Below are positions 24,094 through 33,186 of a stretch of DNA of 44,864 nt, one piece after another. Source of the stretch: Butyrivibrio sp. (GTDB lineage: Bacteria > Bacillota > Clostridia > Lachnospirales > Lachnospiraceae); the NCBI GenBank assembly GCA_017413105.1, contig JAFPVA010000226.1, positions 1 to 44,864 on the forward strand, written 5' to 3'. The first letter of the stretch is position 1. Each line of letters opens with the position of its first letter. The position numbers and the translations under genes are program-made. The notes beneath the pieces were generated by a model. The model was not told the DNA's origin, made no database searches, and was given only the letters and a program-made list of their open reading frames with translations.

Positions 24094-24937
24094 CGAAAAT
24101 CTCGCTGGCGCTGGATACGATCATAAATGCATTTGGATCCTCCTGCCTTACAATGTCCTCAGCCTGAGGTGATAACCTCTTCCGGATGGCGCACATGATA
24201 ACTTTTTTCTTCTCCCCGCTGTACGCTCCCTGGGCAAAAACATGTGTCACACCAATATCAAGTTCATCCAAAAGCCTTGCAGTAATAATATCCGGTTTAT
24301 CTGAAATTATATAAATAAGCTTAGCCCCATCTCTTCCGTACAGTACAAGATCAAGAACAAAAGAAGTAACCATAACGGAAATAAAGGAATAAAGGGCCTT
24401 GGTAACATCGTGAAAAACAATGCCTGCCACAATAAGAACCACCATATCAGTCAAAAGATATAACATCCCGGTCCTTATATGCGGGTACTTAATTCTTAAT
24501 ATCTTTATTATAACATCTGTACCACCGCTTGTAGCATGACTTTTGAACACAAGCCCCATTGCAATGGCACTGATAGCGCTACCTATTGTAACGCCAAGGA
24601 TCAGATCTTTGATCTGCCAGCTGGAACAATATTTGCTCAAAAAGTCTGTAACAAAAGAAATAACTGTCGTAGCATAGATTGTTGAAATAGTGAATCTGAT
24701 TCCAAATTTCCAAATCGCCAGGATAAGAATAGGAATGTTCATAAGATAAAACCACAAACCGGTTCCAATTGGTATCAGTCTGTTGAGTACAATTGCAAGA
24801 CCGGTAATTCCTCCGGGTGCGATATCATTTGGATCTATGAAAAGAGCTGTAGCAAATCCATACAGTGAAGCACCGCAGGTAATCATCAGGTACTCCATAA
24901 CTCTTTTTCTAACACTAATCACACGGTTACTGCTCAT
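24056..24937 (-). CDS. YitT-family membrane protein (DUF161/DUF2179)
   Basis: A 293-residue protein with five or so hydrophobic helices in the first ~180 residues, including PNDIAPGGITGLAIVL, the YitT hallmark. A cytoplasmic DUF2179 domain at about 205-280 contains GVTHVFAQGAYSGEKKKVIMC split over two strands. The family is common in Firmicutes and its function is unknown; transport has been suggested. It is 2 bases downstream of ilvA and overlaps the muramidase frame. Confidence 0.9.
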   Translation of the reverse strand: MSSNRVISVRKRVMEYLMITCGASLYGFATALFIDPNDIAPGGITGLAIVLNRLIPIGTGLWFYLMNIPILILAIWKFGIRFTISTIYATTVISFVTDFLSKYCSSWQIKDLILGVTIGSAISAIAMGLVFKSHATSGGTDVIIKILRIKYPHIRTGMLYLLTDMVVLIVAGIVFHDVTKALYSFISVMVTSFVLDLVLYGRDGAKLIYIISDKPDIITARLLDELDIGVTHVFAQGAYSGEKKKVIMCAIRKRLSPQAEDIVRQEDPNAFMIVSSASEIFGEGYKSYFDERM

Positions 24938-24939
24938 AA

Positions 24940-26163
24940 TTAAATATTTGTCCTTACTATTCTTGGTTTATATCCATTCTTGTCGAGAGCATCAATAATC
25001 TGATTCTTATGCTCTGTTCCAAAGGTTTCAAGAGTGATTCTAAGCTCAACAGCAGCGTTTCTGTTGATGGAAACGAACTGGTTGTGCTCAAGCTTGATAA
25101 CATTGCCGCTTACCTCAGCGATTATTCCTGAAACTCTTGAAAGTTCTCCCGGCTTATCAGGAAGAAGTACAGATACAGTAAATATCCTGTCTCTCATGAT
25201 GAGTCCCTGCTGAACCACAGAAGACATCGTGATGATATCCATGTTTCCGCCAGATAATACACAAGCAACCTTTTTGTCCTTGCAATCAAGCTGTTTTAAT
25301 GCAGCCACTGAAAGAAGACCTGAATTCTCAACTACCATCTTGTGGTTCTCTACCATATCAAGGAATGATACCACAAGATCCTCATCAGGAACGGTGATGA
25401 TATCATCGAGATTCTTGGAAAGATATGGGAAAATAAGCTCTCCGGGAGTCTTAACAGCTGTTCCGTCAGCAATGGTATTAACAGTAGGAAGTGTCACAAT
25501 ATGACCTGCCTTAATTGATTCCTGCATACAGTTAGCACCTGCAGGCTCAACACCTATTACCTTGATCTTGGGATTAAGAAGCTTTGCAAGAGTTGATACA
25601 CCGGTTGCAAGACCGCCTCCTCCAATAGGAACCAGAATATAATCAACAGTAGGAAGTTCCTTGATTATCTCCATAGCAATGGTTCCCTGTCCGGTAGCTA
25701 CATCAAGGTCATTGAACGGATGAACCATGGTGTAACCATGTTCCTGTGACAGCTCTACGGCCTTCTCATAAGCTTCATCATACACATTACCATACAGAAC
25801 AACCTCAGCTCCAAGAGCCTTTGTTCTGTTAACCTTTATAAGAGGAGTTGATGTAGGCATGACAATAGTAGCCTTTACTCCGTAGCATTTTGCAGCGTAT
25901 GCAACACCCTGAGCATGGTTACCTGCAGATGCAGTAATAAGTCCCTTGGATCTCTCCTCATCAGACAGTGTTGTAATCTTATAATAGGCACCTCTAACCT
26001 TATAAGCTCCGGTTCTCTGCAGATTTTCAGGCTTAAGATAAACCTTATTACCTGTGGTATTGCTCCAGTAATCACTGTAAATCAGTTTTGTCTCCAGTGT
26101 TACTTTTTTTACATCCTCATAAGCCTCTTCAAATTTGTCCAGGGTCATTTTGCTGTCAGACAT
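24940..26163 (-). CDS. ilvA: Threonine ammonia-lyase with ACT domain
   Basis: A 407-residue PLP enzyme making 2-oxobutanoate and ammonia from threonine. The PLP lysine is probably Lys55 in TGAYKVRGA. AGNHAQGVAYAA and the phosphate-binding loop GGGGLATGVS follow. The C-terminal ~80 residues form one ACT domain (FTVSVLLPDKPGELSRV). The length fits the single-ACT clostridial form, not the long two-ACT IlvA of enteric bacteria. It could feed isoleucine synthesis or threonine breakdown. It follows ftsY by 30 bases with a GGAGGAG ribosome-binding site and is 2 bases before the YitT gene. Confidence 0.92.
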   Translation of the reverse strand: MSDSKMTLDKFEEAYEDVKKVTLETKLIYSDYWSNTTGNKVYLKPENLQRTGAYKVRGAYYKITTLSDEERSKGLITASAGNHAQGVAYAAKCYGVKATIVMPTSTPLIKVNRTKALGAEVVLYGNVYDEAYEKAVELSQEHGYTMVHPFNDLDVATGQGTIAMEIIKELPTVDYILVPIGGGGLATGVSTLAKLLNPKIKVIGVEPAGANCMQESIKAGHIVTLPTVNTIADGTAVKTPGELIFPYLSKNLDDIITVPDEDLVVSFLDMVENHKMVVENSGLLSVAALKQLDCKDKKVACVLSGGNMDIITMSSVVQQGLIMRDRIFTVSVLLPDKPGELSRVSGIIAEVSGNVIKLEHNQFVSINRNAAVELRITLETFGTEHKNQIIDALDKNGYKPRIVRTNI

Positions 26164-26193
26164 CAGTTACTCCTCCGTTATCCTTAACTTCTT

Positions 26194-27108
26194 TCACATA
26201 AAAAGTGCATTAACAAATTCATCGGAATCAAATCTCTCAAGATCTTCAATTCCCTCACCTACGCCAATATATTTAACCGGAATATTAAGTTCCGATACGA
26301 TAGCAACGGCAATACCTCCCTTTGCGGTACCATCGAGCTTTGTAAGTATTATTCCTGTAAGGCTTGCAGCCTCACCAAATTCCCTGGCCTGATTAAGAGC
26401 ATTCTGGCCTGTGGTTCCATCCAGAACAATAAAATTCTCACGCCATATATCAGAAAGTTCCTTGTCAATTATTCTGTTCATCTTGGCAAGTTCTTCCATT
26501 AGATTCTTTTTATTGTGAAGTCTTCCGGCGGTATCTACTATGAGAATATCACAGCCTCTAGCCTTAAAGGCGCCGACGGCATCATAAATTACACTTGCCG
26601 GGTCAGCACCTTCTTTTCCTGCAATGATAGGTGTTCCGGCCCTGTCAGCCCACTCTTTAAGCTGTTCTGTAGCAGCAGCCCTGTAAGTATCTGCCGCAGC
26701 GATTAAAACTTTTTTACCCTTGTTCTTATAAATTGCTGCAAGTTTGCCTACAGAAGTGGTCTTTCCCACGCCATTTACACCAATGATAAAAATAACAGTC
26801 TTTTTGTCCTCAAAATCATAAGCGTTCTCATCAGTCTTCATCTGTTCTCTGATGTCGGCAATGAGCAGTTCCTTACATTCTGCAGGGTCCTTGATTCGCT
26901 TTTCTTTTACCTGACGTCTGAGCTCGTCCATAATCTTACTGGTGGCGTTTATGCCTATATCGCCCATAATAAGGGTTTCTTCAAGTTCCTCATAGAAATC
27001 ATCATCAATACTTGAAAAACCATTAAAGACATTATCTATGCCCTTCGCAATATTTTCCCTAGTCTTTGAAAGGCCTTCCTGTAATCTTGCAAAAAAATTA
27101 TTAGCCAT
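26194..27108 (-). CDS. ftsY: Signal recognition particle receptor FtsY
   Basis: A 304-residue SRP receptor GTPase. A short N domain (about 1-95) precedes the P-loop GVNGVGKT at 110-117. DTYRAAATEQL, DTAGRLHNK and TKLDGTAKGG follow. The membrane-targeting acidic A domain of E. coli is absent, as usual for Firmicutes. Its ATG shares a base with the smc stop (TAATG), so its translation is coupled to smc. The partner Ffh is encoded about 5 kb downstream. Confidence 0.96.
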   Translation of the reverse strand: MANNFFARLQEGLSKTRENIAKGIDNVFNGFSSIDDDFYEELEETLIMGDIGINATSKIMDELRRQVKEKRIKDPAECKELLIADIREQMKTDENAYDFEDKKTVIFIIGVNGVGKTTSVGKLAAIYKNKGKKVLIAAADTYRAAATEQLKEWADRAGTPIIAGKEGADPASVIYDAVGAFKARGCDILIVDTAGRLHNKKNLMEELAKMNRIIDKELSDIWRENFIVLDGTTGQNALNQAREFGEAASLTGIILTKLDGTAKGGIAVAIVSELNIPVKYIGVGEGIEDLERFDSDEFVNALFM

Positions 27109-30100
27109 TAATTTGTCAGCTCCTTGTCAATAAGGTTAACGCTTACCAGAGTCGACACGCCCTTTTCCTGCATGGTAATACCATAGAGCCTGTCAGCACT
27201 TTCCATTGTACCACGACGATGAGTTATTACAATAAACTGAGTGCTTGATAATTTGTGAAGATACTTAGCAAAACGTACGACGTTATTCTCATCCAGGGCC
27301 GCCTCAATCTCGTCAAGAAGACAGAATGGAGATGGCTTAAGATTCTGAATTGCAAAAAGAAGTGCTATTGCAGTCAGGGCTTTCTCTCCACCGGACATCT
27401 GCATCATATTAACAAGCTTCTTGCCCGGAGGCTGAGCATTGATACCGATTCCTGCTTCAAGGACATCCTCGTCTTCGTTTAACTGAAGAGTACCCTTTCC
27501 GCCGCCAAACATCTCTTTAAATACCTTATCAAATTCTTCGTTTATCTTGTGGAACTGCTCGATAAACTGTTTTCTCATGGATTCATCAAGATCCTTGATG
27601 ATTCCCTTAAGCTGCTCTTCAGCCTCGATAAGGTCATCATGCTGAGTCTTCATGAAAGTATATCGCTCCATGAGGTTCTTGTAATCCTCAATAGCATTGA
27701 CATTGACATCGCCCAGCTTTCTGATGGATTCCTTAAGAGAAGAGGTTTCCTTCCTCATTGCGGGAACATCGCTCATCTCTTCATCCCTGAGTTCTGCGGC
27801 ATCAGTCAGAGTAATCTCATACTCGTTCCACATGTAGTTGATCTGTGCATCAATGGATTCCTGACATTTTTCCTTTTTGGCAGAAAGTCTTGTGACCTCC
27901 TTGTCAAGACTGGACATCTGGTTATTGAGTTCCTCTGTCTTACCAAAGAATTCTTTCTGAGATTCTGAAAGTTCACTCTTTAACTGCTTCTTCTCTTCCA
28001 GTTCCTTACTGGTCTCGTCCTGGATATTCGAAGATGCTTCAATTGTAAGTCTTACTTCCTCTATATCCTTCTTGCTCTGCATGAGGGTCTCTTCATTCTT
28101 TTCAAGAGATTCAACAATCTCGAAAAGAGCTTTCTCCTCATTCTCAATTTCTTCCGTAACACGGTTTATATTGAGCTGCTGGAATTCCTGCTTCTGAGCA
28201 ATCTTTTCGTATTGAATATCCCACTTGGAAACCTTTTCATTCTCCTGTTCTTCGATCTCATGGAGTCCTTCAAGTTCCTTCTGGAATTTCTCAACCTTCT
28301 CAGTGCAGTTCTTCTCAACACTCTCAGAATCAGAAAGTGCATTCTGAGCTTCTTCCTTCTCAGATGCGATTTCAGCAATCTTTGCCTCTATCTCATCGCT
28401 TTCAGTCTTAAGGTCAGTATAATTTCCTCTCTGCTCTTCCTGACGCTTTTTCTCGTTTTCGACGTTGAGTCTTGCAGTATTCTGTTCAATGAACTTGCCC
28501 TGAAGCTCTGTTCTAAGTTCCTCGGCAAGGGTTCTGAGCTCATTTCTCTTTGCTTTGAGGTCCTCAATCTCCTTTTGGATTTCCTCGCTACGGTCCTTGT
28601 ACTTTTTGACCTTAGCCTCGAGTTCATCCATTTCTCTTCGTCTACCAAGAAGATTGGAATTGTTCTTAAAAGCTCCACCACTGATGGCACCACCCGGAAC
28701 AAGAAGTTCACCCTCCAAAGTTACCATTCTTACAGTGTACTTATATTTTCTGGCAATCTTTACGGCATTATCAATGTTGTCAACGGCAACAATTCTTCCA
28801 AGCATTGCCTTGGCAACACTACGGTACTGGGGCTCAGTCTCAACCAGTTCATCTGCCATTCCAAGAACGCCTTCTTCAAGAAGGGCTTCCTTTGCTTTTA
28901 GCTCCGGAGGATTGTCCAGGGCTGTAAGAGGAAGGAAAGTTGCTCTTCCTGCCTTAGTTTCCTTAAGATAGCTGATCATTTTCTTGGCAGTTTCTTCATC
29001 GTCAGTTACGATATTCTGGATATTACCGCCAAGAGCCACTTCAATAGCGGTCTCATACTGAGGCTTTGTCTTGATAATGTCGGCAACAACACCAATGATT
29101 CCCTTGGTGTCTTCTTTCCTCTCCATTACCTTCTTTACACTTCCGCCATACCCTTCATATCGCTCTGTGATATTTGCCAGAGCAGAAAGATTGGACTTTG
29201 CCTGCTGATATAACTCTAAAGTCTTTCTGTACTCAGCATCTTTTTTGCCCATCTCCTCACGGATACTGACAACTTCCTGCTCCGCTGATTTCTGCTTCTT
29301 GTTCATCTCAGAAATCTCAGCAGTGATCCTGTCAAATTCATCCCTGAGTTTCTTTATGGTCTCTTCCTGTCTGGACTCGTCGGATCTTGCTCTTACAAGT
29401 TTGCCGGTGAGCTCAGCTTTCCTGATATTAACCTGCTCGGTCATTGTATCAAGGGAACTGAGCTTGGACTTTATAGTCGCACGGAGATTAAGAGTTTCAA
29501 TAATAGTACTCTTGCACTCCTCGATCTCGTCATTGATATTCGTGATCTTAGTAAGGACAGACTCCAGTTCTTTTCTGGCAACATTCCTGTCTGCCAAAAG
29601 AGCTTCCGCCTCCTTGTCTATTTCTTCCTTCTCGGTAAGATATTTCTCTTTTTCCTTGTTCTTTTCGTCTATCTTCTGCTGCTCATCCTTCTGTCTGGTC
29701 TTAAAATGAGCATCATTTGCAGTAGCAGCTTTGATCTTCTCGTTAAGGATGCCGATCTGGCCTTCCAATTTCTCTTTTTTAACAGAAGAATCAGTAATCT
29801 TGGCTCTTGCTTCGTCGATTTCCTTGTCAAGAGTCTCTATGCGAAGCTGGATATTCTCATATTCCTCTTTTGTTTTCTCATAGGCTACCTTAGCCTCGGA
29901 TAAAGAGCTTAATGCAATCTCAAGATTCTTCTCAGCTTCCTCGAATTGCTGCTTCTGGCTCTTGTTCTCCAAAAGGAACATATTAACATCAAGAGTCTTT
30001 AGTCTTTCCCTGTATTTGAGGTACTCCTTGGCAACTTCAGACTGCTTCTCCAAAGGTCCGATCTGCTTTTCAAGCTCTGCCAGAATATCAGAAAGTCTTG

Positions 30101-30665
30101 TAAGATTGATCTTCTCCTCTTCAAGTTTCTTAATAGCTGTTTCCTTGCGGGACTTGAATTTTACAATACCTGCAGCCTCGTCAAAAAGATTTCTCCTGTC
30201 CTCAGGCTTACTTGAAAGGATCTGGTCAATCTGCCCCTGTCCGATAATGGAATAGCCTTCCTTACCGATACCGGTATCCATAAACAGCTCATTCACATCC
30301 TTAAGTCTGCAAGTAGAGCCGTTGATCATATATTCACTCTCTCCGGAACGGTATAGTCTCCTGGAAACAGTTACTTCATCATAATCAATCGCAAGGGAAT
30401 GATCAGAATTATCCAAAGTGATGGCAACATAAGCATAACCCAAAGGTTTACGAAGTTCTGTGCCTGAGAAAATAACATCCTGCATGGATCCGCCACGCAG
30501 CTGTTTAATACGTTGTTCACCCAAAACCCATCTGACAGCATCGGCAACATTACTCTTACCTGAACCGTTAGGGCCTACAATGCCGGTGATACCGTTATGA
30601 AAATCGAATTTTATCTTATTGGCAAAAGATTTAAAGCCATGAATTTCAATACTTTTTAAATACAT
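27108..30665 (-). CDS. smc: Chromosome segregation protein SMC
   Basis: A 1185-residue condensin ATPase. Walker A GPNGSGKS is at 31-38. Long coiled coils (about 170-500 and 670-1020) flank the hinge at about 505-660 (YEGYGGSVKKVM, ALGGNIQNIV, GRATFLPL). The C-terminal head has QMSGGEKALTAIALLFAIQ and the Walker B PFCLLDEIEAALDENN. With ScpA/ScpB (not in the window) it organises and resolves replicated origins. It sits 3 bases after rnc, the classical rnc-smc-ftsY order. Confidence 0.98.
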   Translation of the reverse strand: MYLKSIEIHGFKSFANKIKFDFHNGITGIVGPNGSGKSNVADAVRWVLGEQRIKQLRGGSMQDVIFSGTELRKPLGYAYVAITLDNSDHSLAIDYDEVTVSRRLYRSGESEYMINGSTCRLKDVNELFMDTGIGKEGYSIIGQGQIDQILSSKPEDRRNLFDEAAGIVKFKSRKETAIKKLEEEKINLTRLSDILAELEKQIGPLEKQSEVAKEYLKYRERLKTLDVNMFLLENKSQKQQFEEAEKNLEIALSSLSEAKVAYEKTKEEYENIQLRIETLDKEIDEARAKITDSSVKKEKLEGQIGILNEKIKAATANDAHFKTRQKDEQQKIDEKNKEKEKYLTEKEEIDKEAEALLADRNVARKELESVLTKITNINDEIEECKSTIIETLNLRATIKSKLSSLDTMTEQVNIRKAELTGKLVRARSDESRQEETIKKLRDEFDRITAEISEMNKKQKSAEQEVVSIREEMGKKDAEYRKTLELYQQAKSNLSALANITERYEGYGGSVKKVMERKEDTKGIIGVVADIIKTKPQYETAIEVALGGNIQNIVTDDEETAKKMISYLKETKAGRATFLPLTALDNPPELKAKEALLEEGVLGMADELVETEPQYRSVAKAMLGRIVAVDNIDNAVKIARKYKYTVRMVTLEGELLVPGGAISGGAFKNNSNLLGRRREMDELEAKVKKYKDRSEEIQKEIEDLKAKRNELRTLAEELRTELQGKFIEQNTARLNVENEKKRQEEQRGNYTDLKTESDEIEAKIAEIASEKEEAQNALSDSESVEKNCTEKVEKFQKELEGLHEIEEQENEKVSKWDIQYEKIAQKQEFQQLNINRVTEEIENEEKALFEIVESLEKNEETLMQSKKDIEEVRLTIEASSNIQDETSKELEEKKQLKSELSESQKEFFGKTEELNNQMSSLDKEVTRLSAKKEKCQESIDAQINYMWNEYEITLTDAAELRDEEMSDVPAMRKETSSLKESIRKLGDVNVNAIEDYKNLMERYTFMKTQHDDLIEAEEQLKGIIKDLDESMRKQFIEQFHKINEEFDKVFKEMFGGGKGTLQLNEDEDVLEAGIGINAQPPGKKLVNMMQMSGGEKALTAIALLFAIQNLKPSPFCLLDEIEAALDENNVVRFAKYLHKLSSTQFIVITHRRGTMESADRLYGITMQEKGVSTLVSVNLIDKELTN

Positions 30666-30668
30666 TTC

Positions 30669-31361
30669 TTAATTATTTTTCAAAACAAGAATTGCCTGAT
30701 AAGCCGCCTTCTGCTCGGCAGCCTTCTTGGTCTTTCCTGTCCCCTCTCCCAAATTCTTATCTCCAACAAAAACGCGAACCTCAAATATTTTATCATGTTC
30801 AGGGCCACTTTCGCCACAAATTTCATATCTGATATTTCCGAGGTTCTGCCCCTGAGTAATTTCCTGAAGGATAGACTTGCTGTCGCTAAACATCTGCATG
30901 CTGTCTGCATTTGTAAGCACGAAGTTATCTATAAAGCGCTTGGATTCTTCAATTCCGCCATCCAAAAACAAAGCTCCGATAACCGCTTCCATAACGTCAG
31001 CAATTATAGACTCTTTATTTCTGCCCCCGGTGGCTTCCTCTCCCTTTCCAAGCTGAATATATTTCTTAATATTTATCTGTTCAGAGCAATAGGCAAGAGC
31101 AGGTTCACAAACAAGAGATGCCCTTATCTTTGACATTTCCCCTTCCTTCTTGTCAGGGTAAGTCTTATACAGATAGGCACTGGAGATCATCTCAAGTACA
31201 GCATCTCCCAAAAACTCCAGGCGCTCATAATCAGGCTTTTTATTTATTTTCTGTTCATTTACCAGTGAACTGTGGGTAAATGCCTGAATAAGAAGGTCTT
31301 TGTTTTTGAAGGAATATCCAATTTTCTGTTCAAATTCAAATATATCCTGCTCTCTTAACAT
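30669..31361 (-). CDS. rnc: Ribonuclease III
   Basis: A 230-residue dsRNA endonuclease that processes rRNA precursors and structured mRNAs. The catalytic signature ERLEFLGDAVLE is at 46-57, with a second acidic cluster in IIADVMEAVIGALFLDGG. The dsRNA-binding domain (about 158-228) ends with GTGKTKKAAEQKAAYQAI. It is 3 bases before smc. The acpP terminator lies upstream, so rnc probably has a promoter at 31362-31425, where AT-rich -10-like sequences occur without a clear -35. Confidence 0.96.
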   Translation of the reverse strand: MLREQDIFEFEQKIGYSFKNKDLLIQAFTHSSLVNEQKINKKPDYERLEFLGDAVLEMISSAYLYKTYPDKKEGEMSKIRASLVCEPALAYCSEQINIKKYIQLGKGEEATGGRNKESIIADVMEAVIGALFLDGGIEESKRFIDNFVLTNADSMQMFSDSKSILQEITQGQNLGNIRYEICGESGPEHDKIFEVRVFVGDKNLGEGTGKTKKAAEQKAAYQAILVLKNN

Positions 31362-31425
31362 TGCTTTACTCTTTCTGGATAATAATATTCTACATAATAG
31401 AAATTCCTAAAGATTTCATATTATA

Positions 31426-31450
31426 TAAAAAAGGCAGTGGATTCACTGCC
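31426..31450. terminator. Terminator between acpP and rnc
   Basis: A 7-bp stem GGCAGTG (31433-31439) and CACTGCC (31444-31450) with a 4-base loop. On the minus strand it is followed by TTTTTTATAT, and on the plus strand by TTTTTCTG. It ends the plsX-acpP transcript. Confidence 0.85.
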
Positions 31451-31473
31451 TTTTTCTGTAATAATCTGCAAAA

Positions 31474-31710
31474 TTACTTGCTGGAAATAGCAGTCTTAAG
31501 AAGCTCTACAGCCTCTCCTACTGTTGTAATATTCTCAGCTTTCTCCGGCTCGATCTGAACATCAAACTCATCCTCAAGTCCCATGATGATCTGGAAAAGA
31601 TCAAGGGAATCTGCTCCAAGATCCTCTGTGAATGTAGTCTCTAATGTGATTTCTTCAGGATCTACGTTGAGCACGTTTGCAATTACTTCTTTCATCTTCT
31701 CAAATTCCAT
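31474..31710 (-). CDS. acpP: Acyl carrier protein
   Basis: A 78-residue ACP, acidic and four-helical, with the phosphopantetheine attachment Ser35 in LGADSLDLFQ. It carries growing acyl chains in fatty acid synthesis. It follows plsX by 43 bases and ends in its own terminator. The usual fab genes between plsX and acpP are missing here. Confidence 0.96.
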   Translation of the reverse strand: MEFEKMKEVIANVLNVDPEEITLETTFTEDLGADSLDLFQIIMGLEDEFDVQIEPEKAENITTVGEAVELLKTAISSK

Positions 31711-31753
31711 AATATAGCCTCTCTTAAAACACTATTATTTTTCTTAAATCAGC

Positions 31754-32761
31754 TTAGCCCTGAGAGAGCTTCTCACTGATTTTCTCGCTTATTTTCTGTT
31801 CTGTGAAAGTTACACACTGAAGAATTGAATTCTTGACCTCTACTTCAGTTGCGCTTCCATGAGTCTTGACCACAAGTCCCTTAAGCCCCAGCATTGGTGC
31901 GCCGCCATGCTTCTCCATACTATAGTTAGCCAAAGACTTCTTAAGATCATCCTTAATAAGAAGTGCGCCAATCTTGGTCTTCAGGCTGCTCATAAGGCTT
32001 CCCTTGATCACATGCATCATGGACTTCGCAACGCCTTCATACATCTTAAGGATTACATTACCGGTGAAAGCTTCACAAACAACTACGTCCGCATAACCTG
32101 CAGGAATATCTCTTGCCTCTATGCTTCCGATAAAGTTGATATCCGGGCAGTTCTTCAATAGAGGAAATGTTTCCTTTACAAGAGCATTACCCTTTTCTTC
32201 CTCAGCACCAATATTAACTATTGCCACTGTAGGATTTTTGATTCCCATAATGTTCTCCATGTACACAGAGCCCATTTTGGCAAACTGCACGAGATGGTTG
32301 GATCTGGCATCCACATTTGCACCGCAGTCGATCAAAAGAGAATTCCCCTTTTCAGTAGGGATAAGTGGAGCAAGCGGTGCTCTGTCCACACCCTTAAGTC
32401 TTCCGACGATTACCTGTCCGCCAACCAGTGTAGCACCGGTACTTCCGGCAGAAACATAGGCATCGGCCTCACCGTGATTGACCATATACATGGCCTTAAC
32501 AATAGATGAGTCCTTCTTGGTCCTGATAGCCATTACAGGTGGTTCAGCCATTTCTATAACTTCAGAAGCATTGACAACCTCAATTCTGTCCTTGTCATAG
32601 GTGTATTTAGCAAGTTCGCTCTCAACAGCGTCACGCTTACCTACAAGAAAAACCTTAAGGCTGTCAGACTCTTTTATAGCATCGACAGCACCCTTTACTG
32701 TAACGAAAGGTGCATTGTCACCTCCCATGGCATCAACAGCCACTCTAACAAGTCCTGACAT
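31754..32761 (-). CDS. plsX: Phosphate acyltransferase PlsX
   Basis: A 335-residue enzyme making acyl-phosphate from acyl-ACP, the first step of phospholipid synthesis in Gram-positives. VAVDAMGGDNAP at the N-terminus is diagnostic. VSAGSTGATLVGG, LLIDCGANVDAR and VCEAFTGNVILKMYEG follow. Its acyl-ACP substrate partner is encoded directly downstream. A promoter and the rpmF terminator lie immediately upstream. GGGGGA precedes the ATG. No FapR gene or obvious FapR operator is seen in this stretch. Confidence 0.96.
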   Translation of the reverse strand: MSGLVRVAVDAMGGDNAPFVTVKGAVDAIKESDSLKVFLVGKRDAVESELAKYTYDKDRIEVVNASEVIEMAEPPVMAIRTKKDSSIVKAMYMVNHGEADAYVSAGSTGATLVGGQVIVGRLKGVDRAPLAPLIPTEKGNSLLIDCGANVDARSNHLVQFAKMGSVYMENIMGIKNPTVAIVNIGAEEEKGNALVKETFPLLKNCPDINFIGSIEARDIPAGYADVVVCEAFTGNVILKMYEGVAKSMMHVIKGSLMSSLKTKIGALLIKDDLKKSLANYSMEKHGGAPMLGLKGLVVKTHGSATEVEVKNSILQCVTFTEQKISEKISEKLSQG

Positions 32762-32798
32762 AATATAAGTCCCCCAATCCGAATATGAAACCTATATT

Positions 32799-32826
32799 AA
32801 TATACTAGAGTGAAATGCAAAAATCA
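32799..32826 (-). promoter_or_regulatory. Promoter of plsX-acpP, abutting the rpmF terminator
   Basis: On the minus strand TTGATT (32821-32826) is followed after 16 bases by TATATT (32799-32804). The -35 coincides with the U-tract of the rpmF terminator (CCTTGATTTTG). Confidence 0.6.
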
Positions 32827-32851
32827 AGGCTTTCCGAAAGTATCGGAAAGC
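32821..32851 (-). terminator. Terminator of rpmF
   Basis: A perfect 10-bp stem GGCTTTCCGA (32827-32836) and TCGGAAAGCC (32842-32851) with a 5-base loop. It is followed on the minus strand by TTGATTTTGC. It lies 28 bases past rpmF. Confidence 0.82.
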
Positions 32852-32878
32852 CTTTGTAAGCAAGTATTTAAAGCTTAA

Positions 32879-33061
32879 TTATGCATCAACTTCAACGATG
32901 CTCTTCTTATTGTAGTAGCCGCATTTCTTGCAAGCCATGTGAGGCTGCATAAGAGCTCCACAATGACTACACTTAACCAGTGTTGGAGCTGTCATTTTCC
33001 AGTTAGCTCTTCTCTGATCTCTGTGGCCTTTTGATGACTTATTCTTAGGGCAGATTGACAT
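32879..33061 (-). CDS. rpmF: 50S ribosomal protein L32
   Basis: A 60-residue L32 beginning MSICPKNKSSKGHRDQRRAN, with a zinc ribbon of Cys31, Cys34, Cys44 and Cys47. This is the zinc-binding (C+) paralogue type. AAGGAGGTG precedes the ATG. The YceD/DUF177 gene that often precedes rpmF is absent. Instead rpmF has its own strong promoter right behind an AraC regulator gene. A short leader hairpin GCCA-AATTAC-TGGC lies between promoter and gene. Confidence 0.97.
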   Translation of the reverse strand: MSICPKNKSSKGHRDQRRANWKMTAPTLVKCSHCGALMQPHMACKKCGYYNKKSIVEVDA

Positions 33062-33147
33062 TTCAGTAACACCTCCTTACCGTATCCGTATAAGAAACTG
33101 CCAGTAATTTGGCAATTGTTTACGTATTTTCATTAGCATACCTAAGT

Positions 33148-33176
33148 AGTATATCCACACGGTCGCCATTTGTCAA
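33148..33176 (-). promoter_or_regulatory. SigA-type promoter of rpmF
   Basis: On the minus strand a perfect TTGACA (33171-33176) is followed after exactly 17 bases by TATACT (33148-33153). It starts 10 bases past the stop of the AraC regulator and leaves a leader of about 80 bases. It is one of the strongest-looking promoters in the window, fitting a ribosomal protein gene. Confidence 0.85.
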
Positions 33177-33186
33177 CACATTTTTT

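Noticed and set aside
28212-28901. Long plus-strand open frame (229 codons) opposite smc
   Set aside because: It is antisense to the coiled-coil region of a certain gene and its translation is Leu/Phe/Ser-rich in the way expected for a shadow of Glu/Lys-rich coding sequence.
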